Assembly: GCA_015146655.1 (NCBI GenBank) | Contig: VKHL01000023.1 | Coordinates: 1-64,000, forward strand | DNA: 64,000 bases | Direction of reading: 5' to 3' | DNA from: Ochromonas danica | Taxonomy: Eukaryota > Sar > Chrysophyceae > Chromulinales > Chromulinaceae | Part shown: positions 31,577 to 42,509 of the stretch, one piece after another | Numbering within the stretch: position 1 is the first letter of the stretch | How the letters are laid out: each line of letters begins with the position of its first letter | Translations under genes and position numbers: made by a program | Notes under the pieces: generated by a model | Seen by the model: the letters and a program-made list of their open reading frames with translations, nothing else | The model's database searches: none | Told to the model about the DNA's origin: nothing

Positions 31577-32401
31577 ATGTCTATTAGATCTTTACCACTA
31601 GATATTGATATTGATCTGTTTTCTTTACAAGGTAAGATCATAATAACAAAGTATAGAATTTCTTAAGAAGATTGGATTGCTTGTCTCGTTTTCTGTTACC
31701 TGAGTGTTCTGTTTCCTTGTTGATCTGATGTTTTAGAATTGGAGGAAAATGATTCAACTTTTAATAGCTCGACTTCTTTGGTATCATCTTCTGAAGAACA
31801 TCTTTCTGATAGCAATTCCACACATGATGATAATGACGATGAAGGAGAAGAACAGAATAAACCTCCCCAGAGAGTGTTGAGAGGAGAGCATTTTAGAAGC
31901 TTACGTTTTACTTTTAAGCGATTGGTAAAAACTGATATACGCCGAATCTTTCCCAGTATGTATTGTAATGTTCTGAATGGGGACGACTGTCAGTTGGTTC
32001 AGAATTTTCTTTGCAGATATATGATACCAACTTGTAAGATTTCCTGTGAGGCTATATCAGAATTAGGATCTCCGTTATCATACTATCAGGGACCTTTGGA
32101 ACATGCTAAACATGTTCTTACTCTAGCTGAAGCTCTTCCTGATCATTCGTTAATATTACTGGGTTGTCGAATTATTCGATATCTTTACAAGGAAGTTTCT
32201 GTTATAGAGATGTATGCTGCAGCTAAAGCCACAAGGTTGATTTATCCCAACGACGATGAAGGCGAAGCTGTTATATATCCTCCAGTAGTCAATGAAGTAA
32301 GTGTTGAAGTCCAGCTGAGGTCGTCATTTTTTTTCAATGGCCAGGGACACATTATAAAAGCGAAAGGGGTTATTGCCAATAATATTCCATCTTTTAGATG
32401 A
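31577..32401 (+). CDS. Conserved family protein, possible NTF2/SnoaL-like fold, copy 3
   Basis: Two exons (31577-31631, 31737-32401) encode 239 residues. The N-terminus (MSIRSLPLDIDIDLFSLQ, then an acidic Ser-rich stretch) is related to copy 1 but clearly diverged. From the basic FTFKRLVKTDIRR to the stop the two proteins are identical, and the DNA stays identical or nearly so about 100 bp past the stop. This split points to a recent conversion or partial duplication event that overwrote the 3' part of the gene. Domain reading as for copy 1: a compact alpha+beta unit that may adopt the NTF2/SnoaL fold. Function unknown. Confidence 0.7.
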
Positions 32402-33359
32402 ATTATGTTCACTTTACATGCATATTTATATCTTGGAGTAGGTTGTTTCTTCGGACATGTTATGTCTTACTGGACAATTATCAATATAGGTAGAAGAATC
32501 TTTAGTGCCGAATTCGAGCTTGAGTTTGCGTGATATAGCGGTTTGTATGTGAAGTGTACTGGTTGTATAAATTGTTAGCAGTGTATTTCTTCGTTCTGAA
32601 AGTAATTCCTTAATCAAATCTGTACAATGGCACGTATTCTCATTCCAAATCAGCCAACAAGATTTCCTTTTACATGAAGCAAATGACCGAACTTTCAAAT
32701 GTAGAATCATTAGTGACAGAGTGTTGGAGTCGAAGCTATCTGGTTTTTGATGATCTATACTTCTATACGCCTATATCACCAGTGTCTTGAAGGATTTTAG
32801 TTTTGTTCTTTGCCCTATAATGTTGTAAGTCTTTTCCATGCCTATCTTTTCCTCCTCGATCTCACTCAATCAGTTGTGATGAGTCGTCGAAGAGCAGTAT
32901 AAATTAATTGTAACAACGCAAACCAACCTCAGAGCTTAAAAGAAAAGGAGGCTGTGTTTATATCTTACAATTTGTTGCATTTTCAAAATCACACAGCCTC
33001 GATAACGTGAAACATGATCCAAAGAGATGTGGTAGAGGTACTGTGATGGTAAACCACATATCATCTCACAACAACTCGGATACAAGGCTAGAAGTTAGCG
33101 AAGGTATGAGAATCATCATCTTCTTTAGTGTATGCACAATCATTTCGACAAAATCTACTTTCACCACACGTCCGTTATTTACGCTCTCTGCAATGAGTAA
33201 AAATGGCTGAAAGTGCACTGGTCTGGATGGTTTGCTTTTGGGGAAACCCAGAACTTGACGCAGTCCAACAAAGAAAAGGTGAGAGCTTGGATTGGTAGTA
33301 TCAAGCAAAACTTTTTATCCTTCTTGGACAACAAAAATGGAAGGTATAGAATATGTAAC
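32402..33359. other. Intergenic region with a perfect 10-bp stem-loop
   Basis: The first 100 bp repeat the flank of copy 1. A perfect inverted pair, gaggctgtgt and acacagcctc (about 32948-33000, loop about 33 bases), is the only clear structure. Several open frames overlap but show no domain. I see no gene. Confidence 0.5.
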
Positions 33360-35745
33360 TCAGGAAGTGAAGTTGAACAAACCCAATAGGGCTTCGGCGG
33401 CTGATTCAATGGTACCTTGGGGTGTACTTATGGAAACACCATCCTTTCCCCCACGGGGCAATGAATCCTCAGCTAACCCAGAGGGATGAGTAAGCTTTAG
33501 TTTCTTCCTTGTTGCGCCGATTTGTTCAACTGTTTCTTCGCCTTTACGAACTGTTTTCGATGATGCCTTTGGTGATAGCTTTGTCGAAGAAGAGCTAACG
33601 ACAGTGTCTTCGGTTTTGACTGTATATTCAACTGATCTTGAAAACTCAGAGACTGCGCTTGAGGTTGTTGCGGCGCTGGCCTTGCTTATAATAGTATCAT
33701 CGCTTTGAGTTTTGGCCGCATGCAGAGCAGAAGAATCGGTCTTCAAAGTCTCAGGGGAACAAGTTGTGACGTAGGATACTTTCAATGGCACGCTTTTCGT
33801 TGCTGAAGGCCGTCTCGAAAGTTCCTCCTTGTTTTCAAGATTGTCCTTTGAAATTTCTTTCACAGAAGATTTGTTTGCGTCAGATGAGAATGAAACTGCA
33901 GATCGGACCTTTCTATCTTCATTACTATCATTTTGTGAAAATGCCGATAAGCCTGCCATGCCACCTGAGGCATAAGATGAGAGAGCGTAAAATGGATGAG
34001 GATAAGACCGATAACCTCCTGCCGATGTGGGAGAAAGAGGAGCGCCTGGTTGCATACCATTCACGGCTTGAAGATATTGTTGCCACTGTTGCCAATCATA
34101 CTGCGTGGGTGCAGGACCAGTTTGTGCTAAGGGTCCATAGATGTTGCTCGGCAGGTAAGGGAATAATCCAGCGGGTCCACCTGCTTGAAGATTGTATTGA
34201 TTGAAAGACTGTGTGTGAGCCATGTCAAGCATGCTACGAGGCAGTTTGCCTCCTGGACCAAGCGGCGGCGCGCTATAGAAAAATCCAGGATGAAGCGGTA
34301 ACATGGCACCGGGTGGAAGGAAAGATGGATAACCAGCTTGTGCATCACCCAAATCGCTCCCTCTTCGCTCCACGGCTTCTCTTAAAGCTGCATAGCCACC
34401 ACAATCCATAGAAGATGAGGAAGATGTCACAGGAGGTGACTTTCGATCTTCATTGTTGGTCGAAATGACAGTATCATTTCCAGTCATTATTCGACCATTA
34501 GACACGGTGTTCGTGTCCTTAGAGCTCAAAGAAACAGGGCTTGCTTCTCTTTTGATCTCCTCTTCAGGAACATCAACACTTTGGATAGTCTTCGATGGTT
34601 GTGAAGACGACGGTGTATGCACTGGTGAGGCATTGCTAGTCTGTCGAGATGACTCGGAAACTTGTTTCTCTGTCTGTTGCCTTTGAGCCTTCTCGAGATA
34701 TTTTTCATCTTCAGCACCCGTAGAGACTCGATTATTATATATGCGATTACTGACATCGGTTGGCATTCGATCAAAATATGCTTCAATCACCTTTTGCAAT
34801 TGTTCAAATTGAGAATGTTTAGCAATGCTACCAGAAAGAAGCAACTTGTAGAGAGCAGGAACAGAAATGTCACCGATCTGAATGAGATAATTCAACTCCC
34901 CTACATTCGTTGGGTTTCTTAGTGCGTAACATGCAGAGTGTAACCAAGTAATAATATACTCAATTTCCATAGGATCAGACATATAAGGACGTAAGGCAAT
35001 ACGAATATTTTCATCTCTAGTCTTGACTTCTTCTTCACTTTCTTCTTGAAGGATTGTATCACCTTGTGCCGATGATGATCGTCCTCTTCCACCCAAGAAA
35101 ACATGATCTGGATTGAATGATGAGTGACCAAGATTATCATCATTATGAAGACCATCATAACCAGACTTCATTATATTAATCTTTCGATTATTCCATTGTT
35201 CTGCTAAGAGAAGTTTGTTAATCCACGTCCTTCGAAGTTCTTCGAGATCACGTTGAGACATTTCAATAAATGCCAAGTTTTCAGGTGAACGAACCAAAGG
35301 AGTGAATGTTCTTTTCCCAATAGAACTATTTCCAGTATACTTCTTAGTAATTCTCATAGGATCACAATTTAAGACCTTGGCTAAATACGTTCGCAAAGTT
35401 GTTCCCTCTACGACAAAAACAAAAGAACAGAATTGATGAATTAAATTCATCCAATATTAATTAAGTGTCAATGAGATCGTACCTGGTACATCTAGAGTTC
35501 CATTTTCAAAGTCCACTAATAAAAACAAACAATGATAAATAATTAAATTTATGTTTTTTTGATTGGGACAACAACATAATATTTAATGACTTACTAATAA
35601 TCTTCTCTGTATATCTTTCTTCTTCCACTGACCATTTTCCTCGTCGTGGAGTTTGACTTGTTAATTCTCGTGGTAGAATATTATCCATATTAGTATTATT
35701 GGAACCTCCACCACCATTACCATTTCCTCCTCCGTTGACCATCAT
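33360..35745 (-). CDS. Putative nuclear regulator with W-S-V-E-E-E motif
   Basis: Three exons (35745-35595, 35515-35483, 35407-33360) keep frame and give 743 residues. The N-terminal block, RRGKWSVEEERYTEKII, then MDFENGTLDVPEGTTLRTYL, then VLNCDPMRITKKYTG and IGKRTF, matches a family I recall as common in diatoms and related stramenopiles, in which a Myb-like helix is followed by this Cys-Asp-Pro-Met-Arg-Ile motif. The name is from memory, so treat it as a lead. Residues about 160-230 hold another helical region (YIITWLHSACYALRNP). The rest is Ser/Gln/Pro-rich and looks disordered. The 33-bp middle exon is needed to join the family motif. A transcription-related role is plausible but unproven. 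Confidence 0.75.
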
Positions 35746-36030
35746 AATAGTATTAATAATCGAAGAAAGGTTGTAGTAAGAAAGCCCGATAAAGATTTAC
35801 TTTCTAATTAAAATAGAGAATAGAATAATAGCAATAATATAATCTCTAATTAAAAATTTATTTATTCTTGGTTCAAATCAAAAGAGAGAAAACCTATTAA
35901 TTAATGAATGAATGAGAATGATAAAAAAACTTGAAGAATATCTCTCATGCAAAGTCAATAGGAAAAATTAAATACGTATAAAATTATCACACTTTGTCTT
36001 TAAAAATAGAATGAGATTAATGAATGTAGT

Positions 36031-36066
<36 letters not shown>

Positions 36067-36536
36067 CGTGGATAGTGTCAAGTTCACTCTTATTCTTTGA
36101 CAAAGAAAAGTTGAAATGGAATGATCAGGAAGAAGAGGTGATCTCAGTTGAGCAAGCCAACGCTCCTCCTGCCAGTGCGTGCTGGACCCTCTCCCTCCAT
36201 TCAAGGAACAGGTCACGTTGAAACAGCCTTCGAGGTGCGACTGCTGCCTGCCGTCACAGCCGTGGGATATCTCCCCTTTTCAACTTGCATTCAAGTTCTC
36301 TTCAACATTGCGCGGGGGTGCGTGTGTGGGGTTGTCTGCCGCCGCTGTTGAACTTCAATATGCCTCAAGGACCCACCCATTCAACAAGATCAAGTGAAAT
36401 CAAAGGAATAGAATGTTAGAATAAGAATAATTAGGAAAGAAGGCGACTTTACAAAGTACATTCACTGCATTAAATGTTATGTAATAAACAACACTTATTG
36501 AATTCATACAAAATAACAAAGAACAGCCTCCTCTCA
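35746..36536. other. Intergenic spacer with ATG/GAT microsatellite
   Basis: A gat trinucleotide run of about 12 units lies at 36030-36066. The 5' flank of the regulator gene (35760-36000) is very AT-rich. Open frames at 36030-36400 depend on the microsatellite or lack domains, so I call no gene. Confidence 0.6.
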
Positions 36537-38518
36537 TTAATAAAAGCGCTTAGCTCGCTGAACCAAGAAAAAGGCTCCCGCCAGACGAAAACCAGCAAAT
36601 AAAGCAAACAAGATCAAGATGTATACATAATAACGGCCCGTCTCAACATCGTTGTTGACCAACAGATCTCTGCAGTTATTCCTAGCTTCCTCGCTGGCAC
36701 TGCATTTATCACTATCCAAATCAAACTCCGTGATCAACACCAGGTTCATGGAATACTTCAAACTACACAAATACTGGGCCCAGCGCAAGAAAACAGGAAT
36801 CTTGCTCGTTGAGATAAAGAAACCTACAAATAACATTTGAGGCACAAAGAGTAAAGGCGCCAACTCTGTCACTTGCTTCACATCGCTCACGAGACATCCA
36901 CACATCACCGCCACACTGCATGAACACATGCCCAGTGCCCAAGCAGCCAAGACTATATAGATGAAGCTCCCTTGCAAGTCCAACATGAAATAGCCCAAGA
37001 GATAGGCTACGATCTGTTGCACAAAGTTCAAAGGAGCTTCGATGATGAGCTTGCTGATGAAGTAAGCTGGCGCACCATCTGGAGCACAACAACCATCGAA
37101 GTCAAAGGATAGAAGTCAAAGGATAGAAGACAAAGACGAAGAAGATAATAGTGGTCTTACATGTGCCCGTTGCATATTCTCTCATGAAAGTGGGTCGCTC
37201 GAAAGGAAAGGAGAGCATGACTGGTTGCGCCGAGCCAAACATACTGCTGATCAATAACTGTGTAATCCCTCCAAAGTGATTAGTAATGTTGGAGCCATTG
37301 GAGTAGTCCTTGCCACCCACACCCAAGAAGATAAGACCAAAGAGTAAGTAGAGGAAGATGGTAATGCTGAAGCGAGCAATCAGCGCTCCCACGTTGCGCA
37401 CAGTTCCCACTGCCTCGCGAACGGTCAGGGCCAGGATCTGTCTGGAGAACGACCTCTCCACTTTGAACTCCACATCCATATTCAAGCGAGTCGAAGAGCG
37501 AGTGTGACCCAAGTCTTGAAGAGCCAGTGGAGCAGACTGGAAGAGACCCTTGCTGGAAGCTTCCTCCTCACTTAGCTTCTGGCTCAACGTCATGATGAAG
37601 TCCGAAGGATTGTAGTTGTGAGGACAAGGATAGCCCAGAGAGGTAAAGTGAGGAATGACTTCTTTACAAGGTCCGTGATAAAAGACTTTGCCATCCTTTA
37701 AGAAGATCACGGTGTCGAAGAGGAAGAAGACTTCCGAGGATGGTTGATGAATGGTGCAGAGAATAGTGCAATCTCTCTGTGCCACTTTCTTCAACAACTT
37801 CACAAGGTTGAAAGCTGAATAAGAGTCTAGACCCGAAGTAGGCTCGTCAAGGAAGAGCAAGGAGGGATCGGTGACCAACTCAACTCCCACACTGGTTCTC
37901 TTGCGCTGTCCTCCAGAGATGCCTTTGATCATCGCTCCACCGATCATCACATCCGCGCAGACCAAGATACCCAACTCTTCCAAAAGCTCCTCTACCAAGC
38001 CGTGGATCTTCTCTTCGCTATAGCTTGCTGGCAGGCGCATAGTGGCACTGAACAGCAGGGCTTCACGAGGAGTGGCCGTGGGAATCAAGGCATCATCTTG
38101 CATCACATAAGCTATGTTCTTGCGGAAGCTCACGGGGTTGATAATCTTGCCTCCTACTGTAACACGACCTTCGATCACAATCCCAGGAGCAGCAGAGGAT
38201 CGGCCTGCTAGCACATTGAGAAGAGAGGACTTGCCTGCACCACTGGGACCCATGATAGCACAAACTTCATCAGCTTTCACCTGTATAGACATATTACATT
38301 TATAATGTATTTACTTCTATGTTTTCACAAGTTTTGAGGCAGATGTTTAATACCTGTCCCCAACAATCTGAGAGAATGTCCTTTTTCCCAGCTCGATAAT
38401 TAAGTCCAACCCAAGCTATATCAGGCTTTGCTACATGTTCAGCTAAATGCTCTACATGATGCTCAGCAGGAACAATTTCATACTCTGTCTTCTCTGATTG
38501 GTTGATCGTCTCAGTCAT
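36537..38518 (-). CDS. ABCG-family half-transporter, copy 2
   Basis: Three exons (38518-38354, 38280-37161, 37078-36537) encode 608 residues with Walker A GPSGAGKSS at 66-74, signature ISGGQRKR, Walker B LLFLDEPTSGLDS and a six-helix ABC2-type membrane half. The organisation matches copy 1 at 10247, in inverted orientation about 25 kb away. Exons 2 and 3 have the same lengths as in copy 1 (1120 and 542 bp) and differ by only a few residues, such as DSNMTN/GSNITN and a final KRFY instead of KRLY. Even intron 2 (82 against 84 bp) is almost the same. Exon 1 (MTETINQSEKTEYE...) and intron 1 are unrelated in sequence apart from the AWVGLNYRAGKKDIL core motif. Confidence 0.93.
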
Positions 38519-39076
38519 TGAATAAATTGAGTGAATAGAAGAGATAATCGATTGGGTGGATAATTTTCTCTGGCACGTGCGTGGAGATGAAAAACCGAGC
38601 GGTTGTGCCACGGTTGTGCCGCTCTCTTTCATACAGCAAAGGGACTGTTGCACCCATGTGGTCGGCAAGGAAGTGGGGCTGTGCTGATCTCCTCCATGTC
38701 CTCCCAACTCCCCCAATATTCCAATGAGTCGTTTGTTGTCTTGACAATGTGTTTCTCAACACAACATCCTTATAATTTCTCGCCACAGACTCTCAAAATG
38801 AGGTCTTCCATTTCCTTTTATCCCCTTCCTCTTATCTATTTTATTATTTTGTCAAGAGTCACAAACTACACATCCACCGCACTTACATCAACAAATCCAC
38901 ACCACACATTCAAAAATAGACTACTATAAGACAAAATGGGGCACAACGATGGGATTAACACAGCACATTTCCATCTATCTGATCTATGTCCTCCTCGTTT
39001 TCATCTCCTACTGGAGAGATGAACCACAACAATTCGATTTCTTCTCAACAAGATCTTTCTTAGTATAGATGGTCAT
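38519..39076. other. Spacer upstream of ABCG copy 2
   Basis: No gene is supported. Short frames overlap both strands without domain content. Confidence 0.4.
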
Positions 39077-39372
39077 CTTCATCCTCAACCTCAATTGTTG
39101 TCAGAACAACCACTCCTTGGTCATCTCGAGGCTCCTCACAAAGACCATCCGTTAAGTCTATGTCTTCCTCTATATCCTCGCGTGATAGCTCGCCCTCTCT
39201 TACAGATCCCTGTGGAGGGATAGAACGAGAGGGACGATTGGTTTATTCTCCTCTTGCTGTATCGCCGTCATCATCAAATTCATCATCGCCAATGTCGGAG
39301 TCTGAGAAAGGGTGCGTCGAAGGCCTCGTACCATCTGGACATCTCCACAGTGCTTGGGGGGATGAGTATTGA
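39077..39372 (+). CDS. Possible Ser-rich exon
   Basis: An open frame without a clear start encodes a Ser/Pro-rich product (SSISSRDSSPSLTDPCGG, then SPSSSNSSSPMSESEKG) ending GHLHSAWGDEY. An AG at about 39065 could be a splice acceptor and an earlier frame from about 38935 may supply a first exon. Serine runs use mixed codons (tca, tct, tcc, tcg), which favours true coding over simple repeat. No family recognised. Confidence 0.3.
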
Positions 39373-39917
39373 ACTGAATGACCAAAGCATCTGCCAACGT
39401 ACAGCGTTGTGTGTGGGGATTAGGCTACTTTTCCTTTACCTATCTTAGACTAATTAAGGATAAGAGACATGTAAAGGGACGGATTCCAACAAATAGATAT
39501 TTATGTCATATAATGTTTATCTAAGTCTTCAATATACTGAAATTGTCTTCGACAACCTTTAAGATGTTCATTATGATATTATTTTAACTAATCGTGGATT
39601 TTCGTTTCTCATTCTGTGGGTTCTCACTTTCTCCTTTCAATGCAATCAACAATTACTTGCACCCAAACAAACTACATGAAATGATAGTAATTACTGCTGG
39701 TTACAATACCAACCTTTATAACAAACACCCTAACCTCGGGTCGCGTCATACAAACTTCAAACTACCAGAAAGACAAACAAACAAATGATCAGCGATAGTT
39801 GTCGACATCCAAAACTGCCATCCACTCTGACTCTGATGTCGCATTATGCTATGTTGAGGTGGCAAAATGCTTTCAGTCCTTTCCTTCATCATTCTCTCTC
39901 TCTCTCTTGCTCTGGTC
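39373..39917. other. Intergenic spacer
   Basis: The spacer lies downstream of the light-harvesting gene's stop codon. I see nothing beyond ordinary AT-rich DNA. Confidence 0.45.
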
Positions 39918-40592
39918 TTAGGTCGAAGAGAAGACTGGTTGCTGGGAAATCAACTCCTGCACCACCAGACCCAGCACCCCGACCATGGCCAACCGACCAT
40001 TGTTCAACTCCTTTGTCTTCAAGTCGGCATAGGCTGCAGGGCTCTTGGGTCTCAGACCCAGAGGATCGAAGCCAAGGTTTCCAGGCTCATAGTCAGAGCG
40101 CAGCTTCGCTCCGAGGCTGGGACCATTCTTGAAGGTCTCTTCGGGAGACTCCCAACCCTCAGCGATGGTTCGACCCTCCACGGCACTCACCAAGACGAGT
40201 GCAGGGATCCAGAAGTTGTGGAAGATGGCCTCTGCCTTCTGGAACTCAAAGATGGCTGGTCCCGAGACTTCCCCATGGAAGAGAGGGTGGAAAGCCTCTC
40301 CGAAGAAGAAGCCCAGTGCTGCGAGCATGGCCACTCGACCATGCTTGATCTCGGATTCTTGGTAGCGCTTGTAGAGAGACTCGCTGATGCCGTTGCTGAA
40401 TCCCAGAGGATCGAAGAAGCCCAGAGGAGCAGAGCTGCCCACCTGTTTCTTGGGATCGAAGACTTGGCCCTCGGAGGCAGAGGCTTGTGGAGCCGAGGGA
40501 CGGTTGGAGCGAGCATTGGAGGGGGAGAGGCGGAAAGCATGGAAGAGAGCAGGTAAGAGGAAGAGCACGAGGAAGAGAGTGTGAGCAATCAT
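39918..40592 (-). CDS. Fucoxanthin-chlorophyll a/c light-harvesting protein
   Basis: The ATG at 40592 gives 224 residues; an open frame runs further upstream but lacks homology. The first 20 residues are an ER signal (MIAHTLFLVLFLLPALFHA) with cleavage before Phe in HA|FRLSP, followed by a basic Ser/Asn/Pro-rich transit segment, the usual bipartite leader of complex red plastids. Helix 1 (ESEIKHGRVAMLAALG) and helix 3 (KELNNGRLAMVGVLG) carry the Glu and Asn/Arg chlorophyll-binding motifs. PLGFFDPLGF precedes helix 1 and LGFDPLGL precedes helix 3. It binds chlorophyll and carotenoid in thylakoids and passes energy to the photosystems. The gene is intronless with noticeably higher GC and less A-ending codon use than its neighbours, as expected for a highly expressed gene. 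Confidence 0.95.
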   Translation of the reverse strand: MIAHTLFLVLFLLPALFHAFRLSPSNARSNRPSAPQASASEGQVFDPKKQVGSSAPLGFFDPLGFSNGISESLYKRYQESEIKHGRVAMLAALGFFFGEAFHPLFHGEVSGPAIFEFQKAEAIFHNFWIPALVLVSAVEGRTIAEGWESPEETFKNGPSLGAKLRSDYEPGNLGFDPLGLRPKSPAAYADLKTKELNNGRLAMVGVLGLVVQELISQQPVFSST

Positions 40593-41407
40593 TGAGGAGT
40601 GATGAGTCGAAAGTTGACTAGTGATTGGTGTAGTAGATTTAATTATGATGAGGGAAGAGAATGGGAGGTTGGTTGTTCTGACAACATTCTGTTTTCTCTG
40701 ACGAGGTGTGGATGGAAGGAATTTCTTCTGAAGGAGTTGGAGTGAAGGGCAAGGCGTGGAGAGTGACGAAGCAGCCCACTTTGGGAGAAGCGCCACGTAC
40801 TCGTCATGGAACAGAGTATGGAATCACTGTGGAATCCATCCCACCACAAACTGGGATGGAATGGAAATGAGTTCGGAGTGTTGTTGTACAATGTACTAGA
40901 TCAAACTATTTCCAACTAAAGTCTCTCTAATGGCATTTTGGGCAGAAGTGAAGCCTTGGCGACCATAAAAGCAAGTCAAAGCTCTATCAGCACCTGTATA
41001 GCTTCTATTTATATTTAAGCTTAAGATTGACGGAGCATTTCATTGCAAATGTACTTTCACGATAGCTCTATCGAAGTTCCAAAGATTGAAAAAAGAAAGT
41101 TCAAGCGAGTAACCCAAACGGAGCTTAAGCTACTCGCTTGAAGCCTTCTTTTTTGATCTTTAAAGCTTCGATAGAGCTATTCGATAAGAAGGCAATGTTC
41201 AAATCGTTGCTGATGTTACGGACACTGTTGTTACAAGTTGGTGATCATTGCAGTTTCCAACATGCACACGACCTCAGCTTTCCTCGTTTAAGTTAACAAT
41301 AAAGTTGATAATACGTTTTTGTCATGAAATTCAATAATACAGCGTTTTCTTAGCTTTATATCATTTCACCCTTGACTATGATGACATTGCTAACCTCTAA
41401 CCTAATT
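40593..41407. other. Spacer upstream of the light-harvesting gene
   Basis: It includes the presumed light-harvesting promoter and the long hairpin annotated separately at 41059-41184. No gene is seen. Confidence 0.5.
41059..41184. repeat. Long imperfect hairpin
   Basis: Arms at about 41061-41111 and 41131-41183 pair along about 50 bases with a loop of about 19. The outer arms gatagctctatcgaag and cttcgatagagctat pair fully, and the inner arms ttcaagcgagta and tactcgcttgaa pair fully; between them mismatches and small bulges separate the matched blocks. The size and bulge pattern would fit a folded small-RNA precursor or a miniature inverted-repeat element. No target-site duplication is evident. 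Confidence 0.75.
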
Positions 41408-41975
41408 CTAGTCTTGGTTGATCTTCTTGGAGAGAAGGAAGCAATCAGCAGGATCAATATTCTTGTAGTAATTAGGAATGATTTCCTTTTCTTCAAATCC
41501 ATGATGAAGATAGAAATTCTTGGCTTCATTATTACTAATCTGGACATGCAAATAAACCTCTTTAATCGCAGGGTTTTTCGCTGCTGTATCCAACACATAT
41601 TGAAGGAGCTTAGCCGCTGCAAAAACATATCAAATGTGTCAACTCCTTTTTAGTCAAATACAGTGGATTAAAATAGAATTACGGTCACTCACCAACACCT
41701 CTTCTTCGATAAGCAGCAAGAACATTAATTGTCATAATATAGAGACGCTTGATAGATGCATCATCAGGATGATCTTCAACACGTGAACAAAGTCCACCAA
41801 TCACAAAACCATTCCAAAAGGCAAATCTCATATAATCTTTATCATAGGTTTCAATAATGTTTTTATAGAAGGTATCAGAATAGCGGACAGGTAAAGTATT
41901 GATATTCAATACTCGTAACTGTTGAATATTTGCAGGAGTTATCTCTCCTAATTCAAAACTCTTATCAAGTGACAT
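41408..41975 (-). CDS. NAA50: NAA50-type N-terminal acetyltransferase
   Basis: Two exons (41975-41693, 41616-41408) encode 163 residues, near the length of NAA50. The N-terminus reads FELGEITPANIQQLRVLN then LPVRYSDTFYKNI, the substrate-binding segment typical of NAA50. The acetyl-CoA site AAYRRRGVGAAKLL is completed across the intron. The C-terminal HVQISNNEAKNFYLHHGFEE and the YYKNIDPADCFLL ending are also characteristic. The enzyme acetylates nascent or free N-termini starting Met-hydrophobic, often in the NatA/NatE complex, and is linked to sister chromatid cohesion. No leader is seen, so it should be cytosolic or ribosomal. Confidence 0.92.
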
Positions 41976-42509
41976 GTCTTTGATCTAGGAAGAGAGGATG
42001 TCTCAGTGAGATGGAAGTCTATCTGCTGCTGGTCAATCAATCGATTGATGGAGTTTGAGGACACCGCCAAATCTGGCTTTCTGGCAAAGTCTGGTGGCAA
42101 AGTGAAACCTCACATTTTGAGAGTTACAAATCATATATTTATCAATCTATCTTGACAGCTCTTGCCATTCGAGAATGTAAACTACTGATACATAATGTAA
42201 ATGTTCCTACAGGATTTTTAACCAGAGGTATCTTATCATCTTCATGTAGATGAAAGGAAAGATCATCTTTGAAACACACTAGGCTATCTATTGATCCATA
42301 CTGTAGATCTAGTCTGGTGCATGACATGATGAGTCTGGTACTCAAAACCAACTTCACTGCTCCTTCTTAGGGTTATTGTCCACAACAAACCTTATGTGAG
42401 AAAATATTTAGAATTGATCTCACCGTATCGTTAATAGGGTAAGAATGACGTTCTGCGTATCTGATCGTATTTACAGAAGTGCTAAGGAAAGTGAATACAT
42501 CATCTACTC
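41976..42509. other. Spacer up to Myb block B
   Basis: A minus-strand frame at 42142-42357 has 71 codons (PLVKNPVGTFTLCISSLHSR) and could be a terminal exon, but no donor-acceptor partner or domain is evident. I do not call a gene. Confidence 0.4.

Noticed and set aside
39867-40588. Long frames on both strands over the light-harvesting gene
   Set aside because: Shadows caused by its high GC and regular codon pattern; only the minus-strand frame has the helix motifs.
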